12,588 bases of DNA from PXRE01 sp964435625 (GTDB taxonomy: Archaea; Halobacteriota; Halobacteria; Halobacteriales; PXRE01), in the NCBI GenBank assembly GCA_964435625.1, contig CAYTAG010000094.1, positions 1 through 12,588 of the forward strand, read 5' to 3'. The position numbers were made by a program, and so were the translations under genes. The notes under the pieces were generated by a model, which did no database searches, was not told the origin of the DNA, and saw only the letters and a program-made list of their open reading frames with translations. Shown in pieces: positions 1 through 7,439 of this stretch. Numbering within the stretch: the first letter of the stretch is position 1; every line of letters starts with the position of its first letter.

Positions 1-341
1 TCGACGGTCACTTGGACAGCACCAGCCAGAAAGCCCCCGGGCGCTCGACTTCCGTTAGAGGCGAGCTCTCGCTGGCTCGCTCGCGCTGCTCGCGGGACCC
101 TCGCTGCGCTCCTCGTCGCTCCTTCGCGTCGCTCAGTCGCTCCTGCGGTGCTTGTCTGGCGAGACGGTCCTGCTCGCTGCGCTGCGCGGGCTGCGCCTGG
201 CGAGAGCAAGCTCTCGCTGGCCTTCGCTCGTTCCACTCGCGAAGATCTCGCTGACTCCCGCTCGCATGCTCGCGGGAGCGTCGTCCGGGCGGGGTGAGCG
301 CCCGGCCCCTTTCATCCCCGTGAGCCGTGCGAACAGGGAGT

Positions 342-368
342 TGAAAGACGAGCACCGCGAGTCTTTCA
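342..368. repeat. Perfect 8-bp inverted repeat (hairpin-forming)
   Basis: TGAAAGAC (342-349) and GTCTTTCA (361-368) are exact complements separated by 11 nt. The site lies between the low-complexity run and the 26-bp tandem array. Its function is unknown. It could be a bidirectional terminator, a protein-binding site, or the edge of a repeated intergenic element. Confidence 0.5.
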
Positions 369-390
369 GAAGTCCCGCCCGGTGTGGCTC

Positions 391-493
391 GTGCCGGCCA
401 CCATCGCTTTGCCGGACGTGCAGGCTACCTTCGCCAGGCGGCTGTGCCGGCCACCTTCGCGTGCGGTGGTGCCGGCCACCACCGCTTGTCTGA
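391..493. repeat. Tandem array of four ~26-bp imperfect repeats
   Basis: Four units begin at 391, 418, 444 and 469 (steps of 27, 26 and 25 bp). The shared core is 'gtgccggccaccttcgc'. Units 1, 3 and 4 share the first 12 bases exactly (391-402, 444-455, 469-480), while unit 2 has 'gtgcaggctacc'. The core can fold on itself (GTG-ccggc-CAC), so the array is a row of mini-hairpins. It lies downstream of the stop of gene 1. It is not a CRISPR, because there are no separate unique spacers and the repeats are degenerate. Confidence 0.65.
463..485 (-). terminator. Strong hairpin downstream of gene 1, possible terminator
   Basis: GCGGTGGTG (463-471) and CACCACCGC (477-485) form a perfect 9-bp stem with a 5-nt loop, 67 nt past the stop of gene 1. 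It is made by the last unit of the tandem array plus flanking bases. No U-run follows on the minus strand, so a classical intrinsic terminator is not established. It could be an RNA-stabilising stem or simply a by-product of the repeat. Confidence 0.3.
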
Positions 494-552
494 ACAGTGC
501 CCCGAGGCCTGGCGACCGCACCGCGTAGTCCTGGTGAGCCGGGACTGGCGCG

Positions 553-2631
553 TCACTCTAGTTGTCGTCCCGGGTTGTAGTCGATAGCGAACTCGTGGAG
601 GTCGTAGACGAGCGCGTTCCCGGACTGGTCGTCGCCGACGACGTATCCGAGGGGTCCGGTCCCCTCGATGAGGTTGTCGTCCGCAGTCGTGAACCGCATG
701 GTGGTGTCCTCGAACGCGAGGGTGCCGTTCACCCAGTACCGCATCACGCCGTCGGCGTTCGCGCTACCGCCCGAGTACGTGTTACACCGGACGTACCCTG
801 CAATCTCGTTCCACTGGTCCATCCAGACCGGTTCGTCGGTCATCCGGAAGTCGCCGCTGCCGTCCATGTGGTAGGCGTAACTGAAGAAGTTGTATCCGTC
901 CGGCGCCGGCGACCCGTTCCGGTGGGAGAAGCCGATGGCGTTCGACCAGCCGTTCGTTCCGTCGGGGTAGCCGCCGCCGCTGGACCCCGATCCGTTCGTG
1001 AGCGGCAACCAGAAGATCCGCATCGTGTCGTACTGGGACAGCCTGATCCCCTGGGGGTAGATCTTGAAGCGGACGAATAGCTCCTCGGCCATGTCATACT
1101 GGTTGAGCCCGTCGTGTTCCGGGTGCTCGGGGAACCGGTACTCGACGTTCGCGGTCTTCTGCGCCGAGGAGAACTCCGTCCGGAGCGTCGACCCGCCGCT
1201 GTAGGTCGGCTGGCTGACGAACTCCGGCGGGATGCCCGAACGGTTGTCGTTGACGTTGTAGACGTCGTCCGGATCGGCGTACTGGTCGTAGTCGATGAGG
1301 TACGTCTCGTCGTCCCCGCCGTCGTCGGACTTCCGGACCACATAGTCCCAGACTTCGCCGTTGCCGGCCGAGCGGAAGCCGATGCCACCCGACGAGTAGG
1401 TGGTGTCGTCGGCCTGGATCGAGGCCAGCAGTTCGTCGTTGGCGTCGTCGTAGAGGTCGGCGTACACCGTCGTCGAGTCGGTCCACACTTCTGCCCTGTA
1501 CCAGCCCGAAATCTGGTCGGACGCGGGCAGGTCCTGGTCCGCGATGATCTCGTGGCTCCCGCCTTCGCGCAGCCACATTCGCCAGGCGCCCGCCCCGCTG
1601 ATCGCGACGATGTAGGAGTCGGGATTGTCCGTCTCCGACTGGGCGAACAGGTGGACGGCGACGAAGTTGTCGTCCGCGGCGTTGTCGAAGTAGTAGGTGA
1701 CCTGGTCGCCGCGTTCGGGATACTCGCCCAACCCGGCCGTCGACGCGACGCCCGCGAAACTGCCGCTGTCGTTGACCAACGCCTGGGACCCCTCGTAGAC
1801 GGACGTGCTGGTACTGCTCAGTGCCCCGTCCCGGCCGCCGTACTCGGCCAGCGGGTCCGACCGCTCGAAGTCCTCGACGACGGACTCGTTCGCCTGATCC
1901 ACGTGGGTCACGTAGTCCCAGACTTCGCCGTTGCCGCGACTCCGGAAGCCGATGCCGCCGGAGGTGTAGGTGGTGTCGTCGGCCTGGATCGACGCCAGCA
2001 ACTCGTCGGTCGCGTCGTCGTAGAGGTCGGCGTAGATGGTCGTGCTGTCAGTCTGAATCTCCGCGCGGTACCAGCCGTCGATCTGCTCGGAGGTGGACAG
2101 GTCCTGGCTGGCGATGACGTCGGTCGACCCGTCCTGGAGTCGCCAGATCCGCCAGCCGCCTGCGCCGCCGAGACCGACCGCGTACGAGTCCGGGACGTCC
2201 GTCTCCGACTGGGCGAACAGGTGGACGGCCATGAAGTTGTCGTCGTCGGCGTTGTCGAAGTAGCAGGTGACGTCGTCGCCGCGTTCGGGATACGTACCCA
2301 GCCCCGAGGTCGAGACGAGGCTGCCGTAGCTCCCGCCGTCGTTGATCAGCGCCGTACTCCCTTCGTAGGCCGCCGACGTGGTGCGGTAGAGGGACTCCCG
2401 GCCGCCGTACTCGGCTAGCGGATCAGTCCGCTCGAAGTCCTCGACGACCGTTCCGTCGGCCGTGGAGGCCTCGCCCTGGACTGCCCCGGCACTGGCGACA
2501 GTCGATCCGGCCCCGGCCCCGAGGCCGGTCGCCGCCAGGGCCGCCGCCGACCCACGCAGGTATTCACGCCGTTCGACCCGGTCAAACGGCTGCTCCGAAC
2601 TGTCGTCGAATCTCGGTTCTTCGTTGGGCAT
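553..2631 (-). CDS. Tat-secreted protein: two jelly-roll B modules plus polysaccharide lyase-like C-terminal domain
   Basis: This 692-residue exported protein has a Tat signal with the twin arginines at 21-22 (RREYLRG), then an Ala/Gly-rich hydrophobic stretch to about 50. There is no lipobox Cys. Two B modules follow, about 62-243 and 251-433; each starts EDFER(T/S)DPLAEYGG and ends near GIGFRSxGNGEVWDYV. An acidic linker (SDDGGDDE) leads to the C-terminal domain, about 444-692. That domain has the strand pattern of a concanavalin A-like jelly roll (LFVRFKIYP, NGWSNAIGFSHR, YNFFSYAYHMDG, QWNEIAGYVRCNT, GVMRYWVNGTLAF), which reminds me of polysaccharide lyase families such as PL14/PL20. A lyase role is inference; active-site residues were not verified. 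The B modules may bind glycans. The start ATG is preceded by GGTG about 8 nt upstream and by an AT-rich promoter region. It is the last gene of the tandem family and the only complete one without a beta-helix. Confidence 0.92.
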   Translation of the reverse strand: MPNEEPRFDDSSEQPFDRVERREYLRGSAAALAATGLGAGAGSTVASAGAVQGEASTADGTVVEDFERTDPLAEYGGRESLYRTTSAAYEGSTALINDGGSYGSLVSTSGLGTYPERGDDVTCYFDNADDDNFMAVHLFAQSETDVPDSYAVGLGGAGGWRIWRLQDGSTDVIASQDLSTSEQIDGWYRAEIQTDSTTIYADLYDDATDELLASIQADDTTYTSGGIGFRSRGNGEVWDYVTHVDQANESVVEDFERSDPLAEYGGRDGALSSTSTSVYEGSQALVNDSGSFAGVASTAGLGEYPERGDQVTYYFDNAADDNFVAVHLFAQSETDNPDSYIVAISGAGAWRMWLREGGSHEIIADQDLPASDQISGWYRAEVWTDSTTVYADLYDDANDELLASIQADDTTYSSGGIGFRSAGNGEVWDYVVRKSDDGGDDETYLIDYDQYADPDDVYNVNDNRSGIPPEFVSQPTYSGGSTLRTEFSSAQKTANVEYRFPEHPEHDGLNQYDMAEELFVRFKIYPQGIRLSQYDTMRIFWLPLTNGSGSSGGGYPDGTNGWSNAIGFSHRNGSPAPDGYNFFSYAYHMDGSGDFRMTDEPVWMDQWNEIAGYVRCNTYSGGSANADGVMRYWVNGTLAFEDTTMRFTTADDNLIEGTGPLGYVVGDDQSGNALVYDLHEFAIDYNPGRQLE
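556..1302 (-). other. Domain: putative polysaccharide lyase-like jelly roll (gene 1, residues ~444-692)
   Basis: This is the unique C-terminal domain of gene 1. It is aromatic-rich (Trp at 541, 562, 603, 607, 633; many Tyr) with alternating beta-strand patterns. The segment WMDQWNEIAGYVRCNT, then GVMRYWVNGTLAFED, resembles the 'W-x-x-hydrophobic ... G-x-hydrophobic-x-x-hydrophobic-x-W-x-(D/N)-G' region of LamG/PL14/PL20-type folds. The fold assignment is moderate; the enzymatic assignment is weak. It could be another carbohydrate-binding jelly roll. Confidence 0.5.
1333..2448 (-). repeat. Two tandem B modules within gene 1
   Basis: The two modules, about 1903-2448 and 1333-1881, have a period of 189 codons with a 7-residue joint between them. 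They share the EDFER start, YPERGD, YFDNA-DDNF, VHLFAQSETD, GWYRAE, ADLYDDA-DELLASIQADDTTY and GIGFRS blocks, and differ mostly in the SYAVGLGG/SYIVAISG loop regions. The first copy is closer to the B module of gene 3 than to its own neighbour across a 204-bp stretch. Confidence 0.85.
2035..2238 (-). repeat. 204-bp block identical to 5473-5676 (copy 1)
   Basis: This stretch, within the first B module of gene 1, matches 5473-5676 of gene 3 base for base (constant offset 3438). Mismatches appear immediately at both ends (a/t before, g/a after), and the flanks show repeated differences. Identity at synonymous positions in an otherwise diverged pair indicates recent gene conversion or recombination. 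Confidence 0.85.
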
Positions 2632-2640
2632 TCTCGTGCA

Positions 2641-2680
2641 CCTGAGATATATACAAACTTCTGAGTTAATAAATCAATTC
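2641..2680 (-). promoter_or_regulatory. Promoter region of gene 1
   Basis: An AT-rich spike in GC-rich surroundings. On the minus strand, TTTATTAA (2666-2673) is a plausible TATA box that would place initiation near 2640, giving a short leader to the ATG at 2631. GTATATATC (2646-2654) lies too close to the start to be the main box. Inferred from composition and spacing. Confidence 0.5.
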
Positions 2681-2781
2681 CACCGTGTCCGACAATAGTG
2701 GGTGTCGACGGACGGGCGGGGGCAACCGCGCGGGCAATCGTCGGAATCGGCCCGTTCGTCGTCGAGGGAGACGGTGCCCGC

Positions 2782-5064
2782 CTAGTTGCCGTGGACGACG
2801 TAATCCCAGATCTCGCCGTTGCCGGCCGATCGGAAGCCGATGCCGCCCGAGGAGTAGGTCGTATCGTCTGCCTGGACCGAAGCGAGCAACTCGTCGGTGC
2901 TGTCGTCGTAGAGGTCGGCGTAGATGGTGGTCGAATCGGTCCGGACCTCCGCGCGGTACCAGCCGTCGATCTGGTCGGAGGCAGGGAGGTCCTGGCTGGC
3001 GATCCGCTGGAAGTTCCCGTCGACCTGCTTCCAGATGCGCCACCCTCCGGTGCCGCCGATTCCGACCGTATACGTGTCCGGAGCGTCCTCCTCCGACTGG
3101 GCGAACAGGTGGACGGCGACGAAGTTGTCGTCGGCCGCGTTGTCGAAGTAGTAGTGGACTTCGTCGCCCCGCTGTGGGTACGAGTCCAGCCCGCTGGTCG
3201 AGACGGCGCTCGCGTAGCTACCGCTGTCGTTGACCAGTGCTTTGCTCCCCTCGTAGGTCGACGAGGAGGTGACGCTGAACCGGCCGTCGGCCCCGCCGTA
3301 TTCGGCCAGCGGATCCGCCCGCTCGAAGTCCTCGACCGCCGTCTGGCCGTCGCCGCTGTCGGCGCCGAACCAGGAGTCGGCGTGCCAATCCGACGCGGCG
3401 TGCCAGTTGTACCAGCCGACGGTGCCGTCGTCGTAGGTCGTGTCGGCCAACGAGACGCTGGCGAGTTCGGTCCCGGACGCGTCCGAGACGGTCATCGTGA
3501 TCGTGCTGCTATCGGTGTTGCGATAGTCGAGTTCGGCGGTGAGCCACTCGTCCAGCGGCCAGGAGAGGCCCGTCGACGAGGAGGCGACCTGGCTGCCGTT
3601 CTCCCAGCGGTCGATCCGGATCTCGTCGGCGTTCGCGTCGAAAAAGCCGAGGTAGCCGACGTACTCCCCCCAGGAGGTGCCGCGCTGGGCGCCGAACAGG
3701 AAGCCCATGTCCGCGTCGCTGCCCGACTGGTGGTAGACGTCTAGCTCGTAGCTATTGCCGGCAGTGGTCCCCATATCGTCGCGGAGGATGATCCGACTGC
3801 CGTTCGAGTCGGCGGCGGGGGTCAGCGAGTACGAGTCGCTGGTCGCCCGCACCGACGAGGTCGCGTACGCGCCGGTATCACCGGCGTACGTGCCGGGGAC
3901 GTCGTCGTGGCTGAAGTCCTCGGCCACTTCCGCAGGGTCGTCCGGCGAGCCGTCGCCCGAACCGCTGAGCGCCTCCTCCGGACTCGTCGGACACGACGCG
4001 GGCGGGCTCGTCCGCGGATCCGACCCGACCTCCGAGTGCACGTTGACGGTGCCGTCGCTGCTATTTTCGACGTATCCCTGGATGTTGCCGCTTTTGTACT
4101 CCACGTGGGCGGTGTACCCCTCCTTGGCGTTCAGTGCAATTGCCGACCAGTCCGTGTTGAGAATGTCCGTCTCCGTGACTTCGACGTCGCCGAACCAGGC
4201 CCAGATGCCCCGGCTGTTCCGCACGCCGCTCGACGTCGTCGGGACCTCGTTCGGATCGTCCGTCACCATGACGCAGTTGTGAATCCGGGAGGTGACGGTC
4301 GGGTTGCCGATGCGGGGGCCGTGAAGGTAGGGGTTCTCCCAGTAGCAGGAGTCGTAGTGGAACGTCCCGTCGTAGCCGTCGGGATCGGCCGACATGAGCC
4401 CGTAGACGCCCATCTGGTAGAAGTAGACGTCTTCGACGTGAACGATGCCGTCGTTGTTGCTCGAGTGGCCGGCTTCCGACCCCCTGCCCGAGAAGGATAC
4501 CATGGCGCTGTCCCCCGGATCGTTCAGGCCGTCGCCGAACCAGCAGCTTCGAATGTAGTTCTCCGAGCCCGGATCCGAGGCGACCCAGACGGGGTTCTGG
4601 TCCGCCGTGCTGAGGGGCCCGAGCCAGGCACAGTGGTGGAGGTCCCAGCCCCCGCCGCCGGTCCAGATCATGAAGTCGCCCCCGCCGGCGCTCTGATCGA
4701 AGGCGAGGCCCCCGAACGACCAGTTGTCGCCGATGAGCTTGACGAGCGTGTGACCCTGGGGAACCAGGGTCGAGCCGTTTCCGATGACGGTGAACCCGTC
4801 TACGCCCACGACATCGACGTCGTCGATCACGTACCGACCGTCCTCGGGGAGTTCGAGCGTATCGCCGTCGCTCAGCTTTCTCAGATGCGGCGTCACGTCG
4901 TCGCCGTCGTCCAGGTCGGGGGCGTACCTCTCCGCGCTCGCGCTCGCGGACGTTCCGGCAACGGTCACCGCGGACGCTGCCGCTGTCTTCAAGAGATCGC
5001 GCCGTTGAACGGCGTCGAGCGACCGTTTCGCGCTACCGTCGTCCGTCTCGTCGAAGTTAGCCAT
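2782..5064 (-). CDS. Tat-secreted beta-helix protein with jelly-roll modules A and B
   Basis: This is a 760-residue protein. I chose the ATG at 5064 (MANFDETDDG) because an earlier in-frame ATG at 5127 would add 21 residues reaching into the AT-rich promoter. The Tat motif RRDLLK has its arginines at 21-22, with a likely cut near ASASA-E (44/45). Residues about 55-365 form a right-handed beta-helix: short rungs such as GFTVIGNGSTLV, NYIRSCWFGDG, GIVHVEDVYFYQMG, RIHNCVMVTD and GDVEVTETDIL. This domain is the most divergent of the four beta-helices here but keeps RIG (251-253), C264 and RGIW (285-288). After the SPEEALSG tail and an acidic Gly/Ser linker come module A (379-570) and module B (577-758). 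Beta-helices of this kind occur in pectate lyase-type enzymes, epimerases, phage-like depolymerases and adhesins. A polysaccharide substrate is inferred; catalytic residues are not assigned. Confidence 0.93.
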   Translation of the reverse strand: MANFDETDDGSAKRSLDAVQRRDLLKTAAASAVTVAGTSASASAERYAPDLDDGDDVTPHLRKLSDGDTLELPEDGRYVIDDVDVVGVDGFTVIGNGSTLVPQGHTLVKLIGDNWSFGGLAFDQSAGGGDFMIWTGGGGWDLHHCAWLGPLSTADQNPVWVASDPGSENYIRSCWFGDGLNDPGDSAMVSFSGRGSEAGHSSNNDGIVHVEDVYFYQMGVYGLMSADPDGYDGTFHYDSCYWENPYLHGPRIGNPTVTSRIHNCVMVTDDPNEVPTTSSGVRNSRGIWAWFGDVEVTETDILNTDWSAIALNAKEGYTAHVEYKSGNIQGYVENSSDGTVNVHSEVGSDPRTSPPASCPTSPEEALSGSGDGSPDDPAEVAEDFSHDDVPGTYAGDTGAYATSSVRATSDSYSLTPAADSNGSRIILRDDMGTTAGNSYELDVYHQSGSDADMGFLFGAQRGTSWGEYVGYLGFFDANADEIRIDRWENGSQVASSSTGLSWPLDEWLTAELDYRNTDSSTITMTVSDASGTELASVSLADTTYDDGTVGWYNWHAASDWHADSWFGADSGDGQTAVEDFERADPLAEYGGADGRFSVTSSSTYEGSKALVNDSGSYASAVSTSGLDSYPQRGDEVHYYFDNAADDNFVAVHLFAQSEEDAPDTYTVGIGGTGGWRIWKQVDGNFQRIASQDLPASDQIDGWYRAEVRTDSTTIYADLYDDSTDELLASVQADDTTYSSGGIGFRSAGNGEIWDYVVHGN
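2791..3336 (-). other. Domain: jelly-roll module B of gene 2 (residues ~577-758)
   Basis: It starts VEDFERADPLAEYGG and ends GIGFRSAGNGEIWDYV, followed by only HGN before the stop. Internal landmarks are YPQRGDEVHYYFDNAADDNF, VHLFAQSEED, GGWRIWKQVDG and IDGWYRAEV. The family looks like a concanavalin A/LamG-type beta-sandwich; a glycan-binding role is inferred. Confidence 0.75.
3361..3930 (-). other. Domain: jelly-roll module A of gene 2 (residues ~379-570)
   Basis: It starts EVAEDFSHDDVPGTY and ends GWYNWHAASDWHADSWF. Landmarks are SRIILRDDM, NSYELDVYHQSGSDADMGFLFGAQ (residues 437-460), YVGYLGFF, WPLDEWLTAELDYR and TITMTVSDASGTELASVSL. It is colinear with module B in its second half, which suggests common ancestry. 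Likely a carbohydrate-binding or structural beta-sandwich. Confidence 0.7.
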
Positions 5065-5099
5065 CCGTTTGGACCACTCAAGTGGGGACTCCCGTTCCA

Positions 5100-5160
5100 A
5101 ATGCAAATTTCTTATGTTAGAATACAATATTTTTATTGGATAACTATATATAAACTATGG
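5100..5160 (-). promoter_or_regulatory. Promoter region of gene 2
   Basis: AT-rich spacer. On the minus strand GTTTATATATA (5145-5155) is a strong TATA-like box, which would give initiation near 5120 and a leader of about 55 nt to the ATG at 5064. A second AT-rich patch lies at 5121-5137. Inferred only from composition and spacing. Confidence 0.5.
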
Positions 5161-5331
5161 GGGTATGCTCTTCGCTGCTCCGGGGCCGCGAAAGTTCGGT
5201 CCGGGGATGCGACTCCGATCAAGGCTATCTCGCGGCCATACAGGCGCGCGGATCACTGAAACGTGGATCGGGCCACGGGTGTCCGGCGCCGCGTTTCGAC
5301 CCATTGCGCCGACGTATCTACGTTCCGAGAT
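5161..5331. other. Intergenic spacer between genes 2 and 3, no gene seen
   Basis: GC-rich spacer between the gene 2 promoter and the stop of gene 3. Short open frames cross it on the plus strand, but they merge into antisense of gene 3 and show no start signal or domain. The only structure seen is a weak CGTGG/CCACG stem at 5262-5277. Confidence 0.5.
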
Positions 5332-7434
5332 TCACTCGTCACGGACGACGTAGTCCCAGACCTCGCCGTTGCCGACCGAGCGGAACCCGATGCCGCCGGA
5401 GGAGTACGTGGTGTCGTCAGTCTGGATGGACGCGATCAGGTCGTCGGTCGCGTCGTCGTACAGGTCCGCCGTGATGGTCGTGCTGTCAGTCTGAATCTCC
5501 GCGCGGTACCAGCCGTCGATCTGCTCGGAGGTGGACAGGTCCTGGCTGGCGATGACGTCGGTCGACCCGTCCTGGAGTCGCCAGATCCGCCAGCCGCCTG
5601 CGCCGCCGAGACCGACCGCGTACGAGTCCGGGACGTCCGTCTCCGACTGGGCGAACAGGTGGACGGCCATGAAGTTATCGGCGCTGGCGTTGTCGTAATA
5701 GCAGGTGACGTCGTCGCCGCGGTCGGGGTAGGCGTCCAGCCCGGAGGTCGAGACGAGGCTGCCGTAGGCGCCGCCGTCGTTGATCAGCGCCGTGCTCCCC
5801 TCGTAGGCCGCCGACGTGGTGCTGTAGAGGCCGGTCCGCCCACCGTAGGCGGCCAGCGGATCCGACCGCTCGAAGTCCTCGATCACCGTCGGACCGCCGT
5901 CCCGCTGGTCGGCGTGGAACCACGAGTCGGCGTGCCAGTCGGCGCCGGCGTGGTAGTTGTACCAGCCGACGACGCCGCTGTCGTAGGTCGCGTCGGTCAG
6001 CGAGACGCTGGCGACCTCGCTACCGCTGGCGTCGGAGACGGTCATCGTGATCGCGTCGGCGACGGTATCCCGGTAGTCCAGTTCGACGGTGAGCCACTCG
6101 TCCAGCGGCCAGGTCGTCGAGGTGGCCGCCGAGTCCGCCCAGGAGCCGTTCTCCAGGCGGTCGACGCGTATCTCGTCGTCGTCGGACTCGAAGAAGCCGA
6201 AGTACCCGGTGTAATCGCCCCACCCGCTGATCCCGGACTGCGCGCCGAACAGGAAGCCCACGTCGGCGCCGCTGGCGGACTGGTGGTACACGTCCAGTTC
6301 GTAGGTGTTGCCAGCGGTGACCTCCATGTCCTCGCGCAGGACGATCCGGCTGCCGTTCGCGTCGTCGTCGGCGACCAGCGAGTACGAGTCGGTGGTCGAC
6401 CGGGCGGTTGAGGTGGTGAACGCTCCAGTGTCGAGGCTGTAGGTGCCCGGCACGTCCGCGTGGCTGAAGTCCTCGGCCACCTCCTCGCGCTCGTCGGGGC
6501 CATCACCGCCGGACCCGCCCGAGGCAGCCTCTTCGGGGGTGGTGGGACACCCTGCCGGGACGTACTCCTGGGGCGTGCCGCTGGAGGACCCGTTCAGCGA
6601 CCCGTCCGGCGTCGAGTAGGTCTCGAACCGCGTGTTATCGACGGTCGCGGTCGCGTCCTTCGCGTAGTTGGAGTCCCCGACGACGACGTCGGTGCCGTTG
6701 TCGCCGAACTCGCAGTCGTAGGCCGTCGAGTTCTCGTAGTACTGCCACCAACCCCGGACGGTGCGGAACGCGACGCAGTTGTCGAGGTAGGAACTGTCGG
6801 TGCCGATCCGGAACCCGGAGTTCTCCAGGTCGGCACAGTAGGAGTCGTGAACGCGGACGGCTCCGCCACCGCCGGGGAGCGAGTGATTGTCCGGGTTACC
6901 TGGCCCGGAGGCGTACATCCCGTGGCTCGTGAAGTTCGCCGCGTGGTAGTTGTTGACCTCCAGGTCGCCCGCGTGGTAGGCGTGGACGTAGAACCCCGAG
7001 GGATACGGCGAGTAGCTACGGTCGTACGCCGCTCCGTCGCCGAGGTAGATGTTCTCCATGACGCCGGTGGCGTCGGGGCTGTCGACCATCACGACGAACT
7101 GCTGGCTCCCGGGGTCGTGGTCCCACGCACCCCGGACGCCGAGGTTGCGGATCGCCCAGTTGTCCCCGGTCGCATTGATGTAGTACCCGGCGCCGTCGGC
7201 CGTGATGTCGATCAGTTTGTTCGACCACGTCTCGCCGTCGGAGAGGTACTTCGTGAACGTCTCGCCCGCTCCGACGACGATTTCCTCGTAGTCCTGGGCG
7301 CTCGCGGCCGTCGTCAACGCCCCCGCCGAAACCGTTGCCGTGGTCACCCCCTTCAGGAACGTCCGCCGGTTGTGACCATCCCGTCCGTTCCCCGCGCTCG
7401 ATTCGGCGTCGCTCGTCCGATCTTCGTTTTCCAT
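5332..7434 (-). CDS. Tat-secreted beta-helix protein with jelly-roll modules A and B
   Basis: This is a 700-residue protein starting MENEDRTSD. The ATG at 7434 is preferred because the longer in-frame reading to 7563 would translate through the TATA-like promoter. The start is preceded closely by AAGG. The Tat motif NRRTFLKG has its arginines at 23-24, with a likely cut at AASA-Q (46/47). The beta-helix spans about 49-305, with rungs NWAIRNLGVRG, VMENIYLGDGAA, HAGDLEVNNYHAANF, GMYASGPG, GFRIGTDSSYLDNCVAF and GWWQYYENSTAYDCEF. It ends VPAGCPTTPEEAASG, then an acidic Gly/Ser linker, module A (318-509) and module B (517-699). Its signal peptide and first beta-helix rungs are closest to gene 4 (AGALTTAASAQ, EIVVGAGET), so the two look like a tandem duplication. 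Its B module shares an identical 204-bp stretch with gene 1. A role in extracellular polysaccharide binding or cleavage is inferred. Confidence 0.94.
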   Translation of the reverse strand: MENEDRTSDAESSAGNGRDGHNRRTFLKGVTTATVSAGALTTAASAQDYEEIVVGAGETFTKYLSDGETWSNKLIDITADGAGYYINATGDNWAIRNLGVRGAWDHDPGSQQFVVMVDSPDATGVMENIYLGDGAAYDRSYSPYPSGFYVHAYHAGDLEVNNYHAANFTSHGMYASGPGNPDNHSLPGGGGAVRVHDSYCADLENSGFRIGTDSSYLDNCVAFRTVRGWWQYYENSTAYDCEFGDNGTDVVVGDSNYAKDATATVDNTRFETYSTPDGSLNGSSSGTPQEYVPAGCPTTPEEAASGGSGGDGPDEREEVAEDFSHADVPGTYSLDTGAFTTSTARSTTDSYSLVADDDANGSRIVLREDMEVTAGNTYELDVYHQSASGADVGFLFGAQSGISGWGDYTGYFGFFESDDDEIRVDRLENGSWADSAATSTTWPLDEWLTVELDYRDTVADAITMTVSDASGSEVASVSLTDATYDSGVVGWYNYHAGADWHADSWFHADQRDGGPTVIEDFERSDPLAAYGGRTGLYSTTSAAYEGSTALINDGGAYGSLVSTSGLDAYPDRGDDVTCYYDNASADNFMAVHLFAQSETDVPDSYAVGLGGAGGWRIWRLQDGSTDVIASQDLSTSEQIDGWYRAEIQTDSTTITADLYDDATDDLIASIQTDDTTYSSGGIGFRSVGNGEVWDYVVRDE
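5338..5886 (-). other. Domain: jelly-roll module B of gene 3 (residues ~517-699)
   Basis: It starts IEDFERSDPLAAYGG (an Ala replaces the usual Glu) and ends GIGFRSVGNGEVWDYVVRDE at the stop. It has CYYDNASADNF where other copies have YFDNAADDNF. The central part is identical at DNA level to the first B module of gene 1. Confidence 0.75.
5473..5676 (-). repeat. 204-bp block identical to 2035-2238 (copy 2)
   Basis: This is the gene 3 partner of the identical block in gene 1. It covers module B from the GWYRAEIQTDSTTI region back to NFMAVHLFAQSETD on the coding strand. Flanking sequence on both sides is clearly less similar. Confidence 0.85.
5908..6483 (-). other. Domain: jelly-roll module A of gene 3 (residues ~318-509)
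   Basis: It starts VAEDFSHADVPGTY and ends GWYNYHAGADWHADSWF. It has the same landmarks as the other A modules: SRIVLREDM, NTYELDVYHQS, GFLFGAQ, WPLDEWLTVELDYRD and ITMTVSDASGSEVASVSL. Confidence 0.7.
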
Positions 7435-7439
7435 CCTTC

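Larger units (their letters stand above)
1..552. other. Gene-free low-complexity region with inverted repeats
   Basis: I can support no gene here. Roughly 60-280 is a GC-rich run built from variants of 'tcgctcgctgcgctc', which leaves several frames open by composition only, giving Arg/Ser/Ala-rich translations with no domain. It holds short perfect inverted repeats: GCGAGAGC at 200-207 with its complement at 210-217, CTCCCGC at 255-261 with 272-278, and TGAAAGAC at 342-349 with 361-368. A tandem array follows at 391-493. Such words are common in haloarchaeal intergenic DNA in my general knowledge. Whether this is a multi-copy element in this genome cannot be told from one window. Confidence 0.6.

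Noticed and set aside
8..493. Several short open frames on both strands in the left region
   Set aside because: They arise from low-complexity 'tcgct' sequence. The translations are Arg/Ser/Ala-rich, overlap each other, and have no promoter or ribosome-binding context.
391..493. CRISPR-like appearance of the tandem repeats
   Set aside because: The units are contiguous and degenerate with no unique spacers of constant length, there are only four, and no cas gene is in the window.
2730..2781. Inverted repeat GCGGGCA/TGCCCGC after the gene 2 stop
   Set aside because: The loop is 38 nt with only a 7-bp stem in GC-rich DNA, so it is too weak to call a terminator.
5262..5277. CGTGG/CCACG stem downstream of gene 3
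   Set aside because: Only 5 bp with no adequate U-tract; expected by chance at this base composition.
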